Source of the DNA: Stereum hirsutum FP-91666 SS1
Lineage: Eukaryota > Basidiomycota > Agaricomycetes > Russulales > Stereaceae
Reading direction: 5' to 3'
Length of the DNA stretch: 64,000 bases
Assembly: GCF_000264905.1 (NCBI RefSeq)
Contig: NW_006763132.1
Span: 348,237-412,236 of the forward strand
The notes below the pieces were generated by a model. That model was not told where the DNA came from. It searched no databases and worked only from the letters and a program-made list of their open reading frames with translations. Each line of letters starts with the position of its first letter. Positions within the stretch are counted from its first letter, which is position 1. Positions 34,678 to 45,611 of the stretch are shown here, one piece after another. Made by a program: the position numbers and the translations under genes.

Positions 34678-37002
34678 TCATTCACCGATCTCATCCGCGT
34701 CGCCCGAACAATACTCACAAATCCATCTCTTTCCACATTCCAGCATCCGCCCATGGCAAGAATCCTCATGCTCGCACTGCTCGCAAGGCTTATACCCACA
34801 TACGGCACAAAACCGCCTTTTTCGCCACTTGTGCCACTCATCCTCATCGCCTGCACAGTACGCACACAGCCACTTCTCACTACTGCCCGGCGTCCACCCA
34901 TGATTAGAGACCTCGTCCGCGCATTGCTCGCAAGGCCTATACCTGCATACGGCGCAAACCGGCCTCTTTCTCCAGCACCCTCCACAAAGCCATCGTGGGG
35001 AGCACGCGGGCGTACGAGTATCGCCGCCGTCGTCGTCTGGGTCCCTCTCAACATCCTGGTTATGATCTTGGTTCGGCTCAGTTTTGACGGTTTGAAGACC
35101 GCATCCGTTCGCGAGGTAGGAGCAATCGGCGGCCGTGCATATGAATTTGAAGCAGTTCGCGCACTTCCCATGCCCTTGGACCCAGCATGAATCACATAGA
35201 GTGGAGTCGAAGTGACAAGTTTCGCAGCGACGTATGCGTATGCGACCCAGGGATAGTGCGGGGGTGATTCGGATCCGGCGACAATGGTGGACGCGATTAT
35301 CGCATTGATGGATGATACGTGGATATCGAGACCGGATGCTGAGCGTTATGCACTCGGACTCGGGACACCACCATTCACGAGTATCGATCGGAGACTCGCC
35401 ATCGTCAGAGGTAAGACATGTCCTCCCACGTCCAACGCATTCTTCACAGAGGATGTTGGAACTGCCATGACTGCGACTTTGGGGACAATCGACATTTGCA
35501 CAACGTACATCCTTGGACGGATAGTTGTCAATGCATAGCTTGCATGCGAATGGCCTATTAGGTCTGTGGGTCACTGGTCTTTTTTGTCTATCGAGAAAAT
35601 CGAAGTCGTCTGTGAAGCCGAGCCCCGAGCAGATACGAAGATCGGAGCGGGAGACTATGACTTTGCAGGAAGGGCAGGACGCAATCGGTGCGTTAGGGAG
35701 CGCGCGGCATGTCGAGCAGATACGAGGACAATTCTTCGTGTGGGTACATCCGTTAGGCGAGCAGGACTGTATTTTTTCCAACCTAGATCCTACGCATGAG
35801 AGGTCTGGGCAGGACATGACGTCGCAGTTCACGCTGTCGCATTTGATGAGCTGAAATGGGCAGTCAGTCAATATATCGTAAAGCAACAGGCCAGAGAATA
35901 AGACGCAGAAAGAAGCATCTGTGTTTGCATCGACTTACCTTTTCGCCGCATTCAAGGACTTGGCACCATCCCAACTTGATCAACCTCACTTTTGTTCCTT
36001 GTTCGAAGCTATGGTCCTCGCCAAAAGTCCTATGTTCGTAGTGCAAAGCTGCGATGATGGCTTTCTCGGGGAGTGTCTCGGTTTGAGACTTGATGTCACT
36101 TGAGAGTACATCTTGTTTCTTCCGTTGAGAGCTGCTACCCGGCGCATGGCTAGTCGGAGAGGATCCACGCTTCATTGAGTCCTTAGCACGGCGAGCAAGT
36201 AGAGCTTTGACAAAGGTTGCCACGTCATCAAGACATGACTGGCACTCAGGTGGTACGTCTCTCTTGGCTGGCTCTGAGTCGGAATACTCGAGATCAGAGA
36301 TTTCGAGGAGACGTTTGGCTCCATGCGGGGGAGAAATGAAGATTGTGAAATGGGGAATGTCGAGGGCGGGCTCCCAAAGAGTAAGAGTGAGAGCCTTGAC
36401 TGCGCGCTGGATATTGCCCGAGCCGTCAGCGGGCAGAAAATTAATGCGAATATGCTTCCAGCAAGGAGGCTTGAGACTGCGAGTATCCTCGCTTGGAAGC
36501 GAATCCCAGACGATTTTCGTACAGGCCACGATTTTCGACCGAAAGGTCTCTGAAGATACCTCACGGGTAATTTCTTCCCATGGCGATCCCATGCCGACGA
36601 ACCTACGGAGCTCGTTTAGCCAGTGTCCAGATGATAAGGTGGTATGATAAATGGAGCTTTTAACACCTGAAGCGTTCACGTCAATGGACTGACGTTACTA
36701 GTATCCTGATCTTGTCCTGGTCAGCTCCGTTTAAAGAATGAATGTAGCAGAGACTCGAGCGTACCGTTTTTCAAAAGCAGAGTTTAAATTATGTAGGAGA
36801 AAAAATCGTAGTAAAAAGGCAAGTATAAGGTGAAAGTTCAGTTTGTCGCTTAAGACCAGGCAGGTGCTGGTCGCCTCGAGGTCTTGGACGTCGCGACGTT
36901 GGAATTCATGGGGTTTCCAAATGGGGTTGTGGCATACTTACGTAGCTGTTCGAACCGCGCCACTTGGACGGCAGCTTCAGAGAGGTCAAAGTGACATGCC
37001 AT
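34678..37002 (-). CDS. cysteine-rich, probable zinc-binding protein, copy A (unassigned family)
   Basis: Three exons (37002-36942, 36666-35939, 35850-34678) join in phase to 653 residues. I do not recognise the family. Residues 1-263 form a Cys-poor N-terminal part (MACHFDLSEAAVQVARFEQL, WLNELRRFVG, IRINFLPADGSGN) that includes a Ser/Lys-rich linker. The C-terminal 390 residues carry about 49 cysteines, mostly as CxxC pairs (CPSC, CKLC, CEEC, CETC, CDSC, CANC, CAVC), with CxxxxC spacings and many aromatic residues, which suggests repeated zinc sites rather than secreted disulphides: no signal peptide is seen. The last 95 residues hold two copies of a module with CAVCxYxPCEQC and WxCxYC. The intron falls at the same place and phase as in copy B (after LECGEK). 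The first intron is long (275 nt), and the first exon is inferred by phase only; the ATG at 36592 is the fallback start. Confidence 0.7.
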
Positions 37003-37164
37003 GACTGGACTGTGGGGAGTGATATTAGTTGGATAGTAGGTATCTTTGGGGATCAGGGGGAATCTTGGCACTTACAACAGCACTGAAAGCGGAGCTGATC
37101 AAGCGAGATTCAGACAATGAGAGATCACCAGGGGAAGCAAACTCTGAAGAACGCAGTAAGTACA

Positions 37165-38558
37165 CTAATCTCCACCGCAAGATCTATCATCAGAACTATA
37201 TCTATCCGAGCTCTCTTCGTCATCATCGTCTCGATAGTATTCCTCTGGAAACCCCGTATTTCCACAGCAGCTGTCGCAAATCCGATATTCTGAGCCCTGC
37301 CAACCATCCCAGCCCCCAAAGTTACCGCCTTTATCGTATGCACACCATACACACGGTCTATACCCGCAAGATCCACAAATTGGCCTTTCTAGGGTGTCCG
37401 CCTTGCACGGACCACATATCCATCCTTCGCCTGGGTCACAATCGGGGGCACAGCATCCACTAACAAGTGTACCGCACCCCGAACACGTAACAGCATCGCA
37501 GATGCCACAGAAGTGACGCTCAACTGCCCAACAGTCCTCGCACCAGTGCCAGGAGCCGTCGCAGATATCGCAATACGGATCGTCGACTCGCATGTTCTCA
37601 ACGAGCGTCGCGGAACTTCGGCTATCGCGGCACTTTCGGCATGAGTCGATTTGGTGGCACTTGTCGCACCGGGCGAAGATATCTTGAGGGCAGGTGGGCC
37701 TTCGACACGAAGGGCATTCCGGGTTTTTGATCCTGGATGTCTTCAGATTTTTGTCGGAGCATGCATAACACCACCACTCTGTGTCCTTGCAATCGCGACG
37801 ATGGGCATGCACCGCAGCACACCTCTCCCCGCGGCTAGCGCAAAGCGAACATCGTACATCGTCGCGGCGAGGACAGTCAGGATTTGCACACTTCAGATTA
37901 TGACCGACATGCGAGCCTATGCATTTGACACAGGCGAAATATTTGGGCGTGTGGGTACCAGGTCCGAGTGTGTGTTTCCCCGAGGAATGATGAGTGACGA
38001 GCGGTCCGATGCCGTGACAAGTGCGCAGATCGACGTTGAAGACAAGACGATGGCAGGACGGACATTTCAGGACCTTGGATGCGCCACGGTAACATAGACC
38101 ACAAAGAGTCTTACCCCCGCTAACAGCAAATCGGAGGATATCGTGCTTCGATCCGACGCAACTTCGGTCAAGGCAGGATACAACAGCGAGACAGCTGTCA
38201 CACATCATAAGCTATGGAAGTCAACAGTGAACGTGCACGACACAATGTTAGCGGGCTAACTACGAAATGAAGATGAACAGGCCACACTTACCTCCTTCCC
38301 ACAGTCGAGAGCTTGACATCGTCCTCGAAGTTTCAGGTCCACCTTTTCGGATAAATCCACACCAATACGAGCTGCATACTCCCTAATGGCATTGTCGCGG
38401 ACCACAGCGCGGTGTCGAACCTCATCGGGTTCTCTGGCTGTCGCCCCTCCCTCTTATACCGTCTTATGTCTCTTCGTCTCATACTACTCGCTCTCCACGC
38501 CTAGAGTTGATTTCCTCTTCTTAGGTTTCCTGATTAGATCAACAGGTGTAGACGCCAT
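37165..38558 (-). CDS. cysteine-rich, probable zinc-binding protein, copy B (unassigned family)
   Basis: Proposed exons 38558-38499, 38450-38292 and 38211-37165 give 421 residues. The main exon encodes 348 residues with about 47 cysteines. It runs parallel to copy A: LMMCDSCLAVVSCLDRSCVG (copy A: LIKCDSVNCDVMSCPDLSCV), KCPSCHRLVFNVDLRTCHG (copy A: SCPSCKVIVSRSDLRICSG), FACVKCIG, LKCANPDCP, WWCYAC, and the ending ERPICGSCGYRPCVWCAYD with RICDSCCG. The protein ends in an acidic tail (YYRDDDDEESSDRYSS). The start region encodes a basic, NLS-like LIRKPKKRKSTLG, then a 48-nt intron with a weak GTGGAG donor; this first junction is less sure. It lacks the 240-residue N-terminal part of copy A. Repeated CxxC pairs suggest a nuclear zinc protein; function is unknown. 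It lies 162 bp upstream of copy A on the same strand. Confidence 0.7.
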
Positions 38559-39654
38559 GAGTGTAGAGCCAGACAGCAGTGCGCCGAACAAGGACAAATG
38601 CGGCGAATCCTATGATAAGATAGATTGATATGGTAATCATATCGTTAGCTATATCGGCGTCGAAATATACGGTTGACATATCAGTCAGTAAAGGGAGACG
38701 GTCTTCGAACTCACAGAGGTGGTACGTATGGTAACGAGCGGGGACTCTGAGTCAAGGTTCCTAACACCTCTCCGCGACACCTCTCCGCGACACCTCTCCG
38801 GAGATTCGGGAAGCCCTGGGTGTTACAAGGTCAGATGGGTCTTACTATAGGTATTGATGTGACCTACTACTTCGAACCACTGAAGCAGAACTACGAACCT
38901 TGTCGACGATGAAGGCTTGAAAGTGATCGGCGCTTAGTAGTGCCACCAAAACATGTTGTCGGACCCTAGAACCACGTGACGCTATCCAAACGTTCTCGCG
39001 TTTGTTTTCCGTCCTGAAGTTCATTTTGACGTATGAACGTGTACTTACTTCTGACACGATCTGGACTCTTCAGTCAAACAGCAGTTTTAGCTCAGTACTT
39101 CGTCTGCCAGCGATTTACTGTCGGTCCATAGGTTGAACACGACACGGTCCACTCGTCAACTTGCGTGGTGAGCCTCCTTTCAATGTCCGTGGTTGCAGGC
39201 TAACGCGATCCATCTCTTCTCTCTCAGATATAGATATTACCTCGAAGAGATCACCGTTTTCTGTGGTCTGACTGGATGTGGACAGAAGCGATTGACGATG
39301 ATAGCCCTATTGTGCCTTTGATCGCACTGAAAACAGTGCAACTCTTTGAGTTTGCTTTGAGTGCTCGCAGCGTACCTGTCTACGCAGACAGGTATATTAT
39401 TTTCGGTGACGATCCGAGCCCAGTACACGCCAGGGTGAGATCCATCTTTCCGCTAGAAAGTGCACAAATCCCTTTTCTGCACTATTTTCCCATCGGAGAT
39501 CTTGGGCTGGTTGCCACGCTGTATCGCTCGTGCGTGTCAATGCTATTTATTCAACTTGCTCTCACAGGTTGACAATCTTGAAGGTCAAGATGACCAGAGG
39601 TCTCTATTCATCTCTGTCCCCCGTTCGTAGCGCTACCTCGAGACGTCTCCTACG
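38559..39654. other. intergenic region with a 13-bp tandem repeat
   Basis: 1.1 kb between the divergent Cys-rich copy B and PLC-like copy 1, so it should hold both promoters. A short tandem repeat lies at 38765-38800. A plus frame at 39276-39572 has no family motif. Confidence 0.45.
38765..38800. repeat. tandem repeat, unit CACCTCTCCGCGA
   Basis: Two perfect 13-bp copies (38765-38777, 38778-38790) and a third partial copy (38791-38800). Confidence 0.9.
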
Positions 39655-41116
39655 ATGCAAGTCCTGCCCCTCCTGTGTGCCGCGATCGTGTATGTCATCG
39701 TCTTTGTTCGTGGCGCATCCGTACTAGTGAAGAGGTCTGTCTTTCTCTCATTGCCCTCTCTCTTTGGAAGATTGAGAATCCGGCCGATGCAGACAAACCG
39801 TGTGCAATGGTCGGGAAGAGCTCTGCGACAGGAGCTACGGGAATGTCACATTCATTGGAGGTTGGTTCTTCTACACACTGACTTTGACCCTCTGCTGACA
39901 GATATTTCCTGCTCCGAGCACCTCACGACTCGTATGCTGTGAGCACCGACCCCATCATCGGTGAGTTCTCACTCACCATGCCTCATCGTGATGTATTTCA
40001 TTATGGGCTGACATCCATCTCGATCAAGTCTCGAGGAATCAAGAGATTGATGTACCCACACAACTGGCGCGCGGAGTGAGAATGCTTCAGGCTCAGGCTC
40101 ACTTGTACGCCTTATCTAATAGTCCTATTTCCTGAAAGCGCATCTTAAAATGTTGCCTACCTATAGGAACGACGGTGTTATTCACTTCTGTCATACTAGC
40201 TGCGTAAATCACCGTTATTCTTGTACAAGCTAAGCATGCCTAATATTGACGAGTCTTTTCTAGTTACTTTTCGATGGGGGGACTGTAGAAAGTACGCCAC
40301 ACCGTTCTTTGAGGTATTTCTCCGGTCCTTTTGATTCCTGACGTGTTCAAACAGGTTATCTTGACAATGTTGCCACTTTCCTCGCCGCCAATCCCACTGA
40401 GGTTGTCACCTTGCTCTTCACAAATCCGGAATCGTTGTCTCTCACAGACGTCTGGGCTCCCGTCTTCGAATCCTCCGGTATCGCAACCATAGCGTTCGTC
40501 CCTCCTTCTCTCCCAGTGGCCTTCGACGAGTGGCCCACTCTGGGCGAGATGATCAGTAGCGGAAAACGAGTAGTTGTGTTTATGGACTTCGGTGCCGAGA
40601 CCGGGGGTGTTAACTACATTTTACCGGAATTCGAGATGGTCCGTATCTCTTCCTCACATACTTATTCTTAATCGCGCCCTAGACTGAATGGCGTAAATGC
40701 AATATTGGATAGATCTGGGAACCGCCGTTTGACTCAACAGATTCGACCTTTCCTTGCTCAGTCGACCGCATCGAAGGGCCACTCTCGACGACGGACCACA
40801 TGTTCCTCCTAAACCACTTCCTCGATATCAACGTGTTTGGCACAGGCGTGCTCATCAGTGATCCCGGCGACGCGCCAACTACGAACAGTGTTCCATCGTA
40901 CGTTTTGATTGTGCTATCTTCTCGTTTCCTTAGTTTTCCTCAAGCTTTGTACTGATATTATATGGTCGTTCTCTATTTTATCTCAACAGGATCTTGGCCG
41001 ATGCGGCAGGGTGCGCAGCACTGGGCGGGGGTCGATTCCCGAACTTCGTGCTTCTGGACTATGTGGATCTGGGCGACGCATTCACAGCAGCGGACACGAT
41101 GAACGGCTTTGCTTGA
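39655..41116 (+). CDS. secreted PLC-like phosphodiesterase, copy 1
   Basis: Nine exons (39655-39734, 39793-39860, 39919-39960, 40029-40104, 40167-40203, 40264-40291, 40355-40638, 40713-40897, 40990-41116) join in phase to 308 residues. A signal peptide is clear (MQVLPLLCAAIVYVIVFVRG). The mature part has TVCNGREELCDRSYGNVTFI, the first catalytic His in HDSY, LARGVRMLQAQAHL, the second His in GVIHFCHTSCLLFDGGTV, then ANPTEVVTLLFTNPES, VVVFMDFGAETGGVNYIL and NFVLLDYVDLGDA. This is the X-domain TIM-barrel fold of bacterial-type PI-PLC; many fungal members are secreted and of unknown substrate. The usual GAHDS reads APHDS here, one codon longer than in copy 2. Copy 2 follows 0.9 kb downstream. 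Confidence 0.88.
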
Positions 41117-42021
41117 ATTTTTCTTTGGCCTACCAGTGTTTCGTCAAAACTTGCATATATGGCTTCCATGTTATCTCAAGCACCTGATATCTTCTTGCAA
41201 AAACGACGTCACAAGTTGAAAAGAAAAACCTTGAGGAACAGCGTTCAGGTGATAATATTGGTAGGCATCTCTCTTATCACGCACGTGTATACGAGAATAA
41301 CGATTATATTCTTCCCTAGTTGAGAGACTAACTTTTATTGTGCAGTGCAATGCCTCAACAGTGCACCTGCCTTCCATTGGTCGTAAGTGCTGGTCGTAGT
41401 CCGACTGTTATCTTCGTATGGTCAGTGGCGGTGGCGTGTCCAAGTGGGCATGATCATCATGATCCAAAACGAATCTCAGGCGCGGCATGCAGTAGTTCTG
41501 ATCTCTGGTGATATCACGAGGCAACGTGTGTATCTTTCAACACAACTCTCTTGGCTTTCTCAATGGGCCTTCCGTCGTGATGATGCATGCAAAGCCGACT
41601 GTACGTGGAGACCTGCCATAACAGGTAACTTCGGGTCCTGGTCTTAGCTTCTGCCAGGCAACGCACGCACGCTTGCATGAGCACACGTTCTTCCTTTGCT
41701 CTACCATTTTTTGGTAAATGTGATCATCACGACCAGCATAAGGACTGCATGATCGCGTTTTGGACTGATTTCCGTACCTTGTGCGACGGGACCACCTGCA
41801 TTCGACATGCTTCTGAGATTCTCTGTGGCGCTTCTGTTGGCCGGAAGTGCGTTCTATACTCATACCGAGGCATGGCGAGTCTACAGTATATAAGGCTACC
41901 GAATGATGCTTGTGACGTCGTGTCGCAGCCCTCTTCTCTTCCCTTGTGTGCTGTCGTCCGCGTGCATTCGGTAGTTCGACCTTGATTCACGTTTTCATCA
42001 GCCTCAGCAACAAGAACTGGG
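41117..42021. other. intergenic region between the PLC-like genes
   Basis: About 900 bp. It holds the 3' flank of copy 1 and a TATA box for copy 2. Frames at 41387-41647 and 41677-41985 carry no family motif. Confidence 0.45.
41887..41894 (+). promoter_or_regulatory. TATA box of PLC-like copy 2
   Basis: TATATAAG lies about 135 bp before the start codon at 42022. Confidence 0.5.
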
Positions 42022-43553
42022 ATGCGCGTTTTCTGTGCTCTAGCTGGCTTGATCGCCCTCGCTCAGACACTCTGTGTTCATGCTGCTGCAACTCCCGCCA
42101 AGAGGTTTGTACGATTCATTCTGCATACTCATTTACTTGCGATACTGGTCACTGATTGTTCCTGTTGGATATTGGCAGGGCGACGGTCTGTAACGGCCAT
42201 GCAGAGCTTTGCGATCGCAGTTACGGGAATATCACCTTCATCGGTGGTCAGTTCTCTCGGTCAAGAGCCTTGTAGATCAGGTCCTCATCCCTCGTGTCTT
42301 TGTCATATGTTTCTTTATAGCGCACGACTCGTACGCAACCAGCTCGGACCCGCTGGCACGTAAGTTTCTCTTCCACTTTAGTGGGGCAGCAACCAGGATA
42401 TCACGTGTATAGCTTCACTGACAGCAACGTATTTGGATACGTTCTAGTGGCAAGAGATCAGGAAGTCTCTATTTCCAGTCAGCTGGGTCTCGGTGTGCGA
42501 ATGCTTCAGGCACAGTCACATATGTACGCATTTCTCTTGGAGGATTTTCCGTATCACAACAGGCACAAGGATCTCATACGGGGGTTGAACCATACAGGGA
42601 GAATGGGGTGCTTCATTTCTGCCATACCAGTATGCTCAATTCATGTCTTCTGAAGCAGTTTGGTGGATGCTGACTCCTCTTCTGTTTAACCACAGGCTGT
42701 GTAAGTCATCTTTGAACCTTTTCATCTCTCACTACGAGGCTAATCTCCCCAATGTGTGCAATAAGGCACTCTTCGATGGAGGCACAGTCGCTTCCTATCT
42801 CGCAACCGTCGCCTCATTTCTCTCTGCCAACCCGACCGAAGTTCTTACCCTCCTTTTGACGAACCCCGAATCGGTATCGCTCACGGACGTCTGGGCTCCT
42901 CTTTTTGAAGCCGCTGGCCTATCTTCCCAAGCATACGTCCCCTCTACAACACCGTTAGCGCAAGCAGATTGGCCGACACTGGGAGAGCTAATCGATGCTG
43001 GGACGAGGTTGGTCGTGTTCATGGATTACGGCGCTGAGACAGGTGGTGTGGATTATATCTTACCAGAGTTTGAGATGGTTAGTCGACCTTTTCTGTTTCT
43101 GCTTTTCGAAGGCTCGTGGACTCATACCTTGTATGGTGTGTACAGATCTGGGAACCACCTTACGATTCGACGGACAACACTTTCCCGTGCTCTGTGGACC
43201 GCACAGAAGGACCTCTGGCCACAACGGACCATATGTACCTTCTGAACCACTTCCTCGACATCAACGTACTGGGAACTGGGATCTTGATTTCTGACCCCGA
43301 AGCTGCGGGGACAACGAACGGTGTAAATTCGTACGTTCCATAGTCATCTATATCCCTTGCTACCTCCTCTATTCATCGATCCAGGCTCGCTGAATGTGGA
43401 AACTGACGTCTGGTCTTCACGGACAGGATCATAGCGAACGCTAACGGCTGCTCGTCGCTTGGAGGCGGGAGATGGCCCAGCTTTGTGTTATTGGACTTTG
43501 TGAACCTCGGAGATGCGTTCAGCGCTGCCGATGTGATGAACGGAATTGCATGA
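42022..43553 (+). CDS. secreted PLC-like phosphodiesterase, copy 2
   Basis: Paralogue of the gene at 39655 with the same exon plan plus one extra intron. The signal peptide is MRVFCALAGLIALAQTLCVH. The mature enzyme shows ATVCNGHAELCDRSYGNITF, the first catalytic His in GAHDSYATSSDP, LGLGVRMLQAQSHM, the second His in NGVLHFCHTSC, then ANPTEVLTLLLTNPES, RLVVFMDYGAETGGVDYILP and FVLLDFVNLGDAFSAADV. To restore the conserved HTSC motif the model needs a 5-nt microexon at 42696-42700 (GCTGT) flanked by GT-AG introns; in copy 1 the same codons are uninterrupted. Without it the frame runs into a stop. Secreted phosphodiesterase or lyase of the PI-PLC X-domain fold; substrate unknown. Confidence 0.87.
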
Positions 43554-44713
43554 TCAGGACAAGATGTAAGGACCTTATATTTTCTTCGTCTGGACGGAAG
43601 ATTACTCAATTTTTGTGTTCTAGAATAGGTTCGATATGTGTAGCCTGCCAAGTACGAAACTTGTGACATAAGCATGTTGTGTTCGAAGACTTTTGGACTG
43701 AAGAGACATGGGGTCAGGTCGCCAAATACTGATCCCTCGCAATTGAACGCGGAGGTGTCGCAGATTTCGAAGACTTTCTCAACGCCCCAAGCTGTATCGT
43801 GAAATACTTCGAAGGTGGCAGTGCGATGATTTTCCAAAGCGGGAGGCGGAGAAAGGGACTCTTCGTATTCATAAGGCTACAGTCGAGCTGCGGCCGGTCA
43901 GACGGATTCTTCCAGGGAGGTATCGCCTGTCGAAGTCTCCGTTCGGGATCTAGCAATGCGCCATAAAATTCTCTCCTCGAACCGCGAGTTCAACTATTTG
44001 AGGCCTTCACGTTCCATGATGACCGCACCGATATACGACAGCATTCCTCGGAACGTTCGCCAGCTGCTTCTTTGATTCTCATTCAGCATGCGCGTTCTGT
44101 GCGCGTCTGATCACGCTCAGAATACAGTATTGACCTCCACGTACGCATATGTACGCGCTGCGCTGGTACCATTGCATGTTGATTGGATGAACGAACGAGG
44201 CAGTAAGCTCAACACCCCTTTATGACATTCCCAGCATGCATCTTCTCCTTTCATTCCGGACGCGAATAGCTTGGAGGATCTGATGCCTTGCAGTCGTGCC
44301 AGTCAGCACATCTGCCAATATTGGCACGAATGCAGCTTATGTGAATGTGCTGACGATGCTCTGGTCAGCATATCCATCTACACCGCGCCCGGGTATCCCT
44401 AATCTAGCTGATAACTACCCACAACTATTAACCCATGGTCCTATTTAGGCGCTCCGTCTTCAGCGGTTGGGATGTGGTTGATCTGATAGGGGCGCCACAA
44501 ACGGGTTCCAGGGATGGTCGATTGTCCCATGGGGACATCACGCCTGTTCTAAAGGCGTCTACTTCCTACGACCACGACGATATATAAAGGCAATATTCCT
44601 CAGAGTCGTATCTCTCCATCAAGCCATATCTCACTGACCCCCTCAGAAACCTACTATCCAACCCAACCCACAAATCACCTCTTTCTTCACCACTCTAAGT
44701 TCAATAGTCCAAT
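43554..44713. other. intergenic region upstream of GST copy 1
   Basis: 1.16 kb without a recognisable gene. Minus-strand frames at 43373-43837 and 43714-43956 have no motif. The TATA box of the GST gene lies at 44581. Confidence 0.5.
44581..44588 (+). promoter_or_regulatory. TATA box of GST copy 1
   Basis: TATATAAA lies 133 bp upstream of the start codon at 44714, followed by a pyrimidine-rich leader. Confidence 0.55.
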
Positions 44714-45611
44714 ATGGTTCTTAAACTCTACGGAATGAGCCTGTCGACCTGCACTCGCCGTGTCGCCGCCATTCTCCGCGAGAAGGATGTACCATACGAG
44801 CTCGTCGAGATCAGCCTCATGAAAGGCGAGCACAAGTCGCCTGCTTACCTCGAGAAGCAACCATTCGGTCAGGTTCCTTACATTGTACGCCTCCCTTTTT
44901 TTTCTCATGATAATTATCTGTCGACTCAATGCTCATACGACGTGATGGTACAGGAGGATGACGGCCTCATTCTATTTGAATCGCGGGCCATTGCCCGTTA
45001 CGTCGCCCGCAAGTACAGCTCGCAGGGCACACCAGAGCTTCTTCCTACCGACCTGAGCGCGTATGCTGCTTTCGAGCAAGCCGCATCGATCGAGGCCTCG
45101 AACTTTGATCCCTTCGCGAGCGGTATTGTAGGCGAGAAGGTCTTCAAGCCGTGCGTTTTCTCTTGTTGTGACTGTCTTTCCGTACACTTCCATTATGTTC
45201 CATTCTCAGCAGCATAGAACCAGCACTTACTATGATGGGACAACGGATATAGGATGCGCGGCCTTACAACCAATGAAGAGCGTGTGAAAGAGCTTTACGC
45301 CACCCTCGAAGCTAAGCTTGACGCCTACAACACGATTCTCGGAAAGCAGAAGTACCTCGCCGGAGACCAGATTACGCTTGCCGACCTGTTCCATCTTCCG
45401 TACGGGTTCATGCTTGGTCAGGCTGGGTACGATATTATGACCCAGAAACCGAACGTTGCAAGGTTAGTCTTCCTTCTGCTATTCAAATTATGTTCTGCAC
45501 GAGTGACCATCGCTACCTTCATGCTGATAATTGATGGTTCACTTATAATGCAGGTGGTGGAATGACATCACGAGCAGGCCGTCGTGGAAGGCTGTCGAAA
45601 ATGGCGCTTGA
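44714..45611 (+). CDS. glutathione S-transferase, phi-like, copy 1
   Basis: Four exons (44714-44884, 44954-45150, 45253-45462, 45554-45611) join to 211 residues, the usual GST length. The N-terminal thioredoxin-like domain has LKLYGMSLSTCTRRVAAILR with the Ser/Thr-Cys site near residue 11, PFGQVPYI with the cis-proline, and DGLILFESRAIARYVARKY, which binds the gamma-glutamyl part. The helical C-terminal domain has LSAYAAFEQAASIEASNFDP, KQKYLAGDQITLADLFHLPY and the end WWNDITSRPSWKAVENGA. Such cytosolic enzymes conjugate glutathione to electrophiles or reduce peroxides; a stress or detoxification role is inferred. Copy 2 lies 1.5 kb downstream with exons of identical lengths. Confidence 0.95.
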
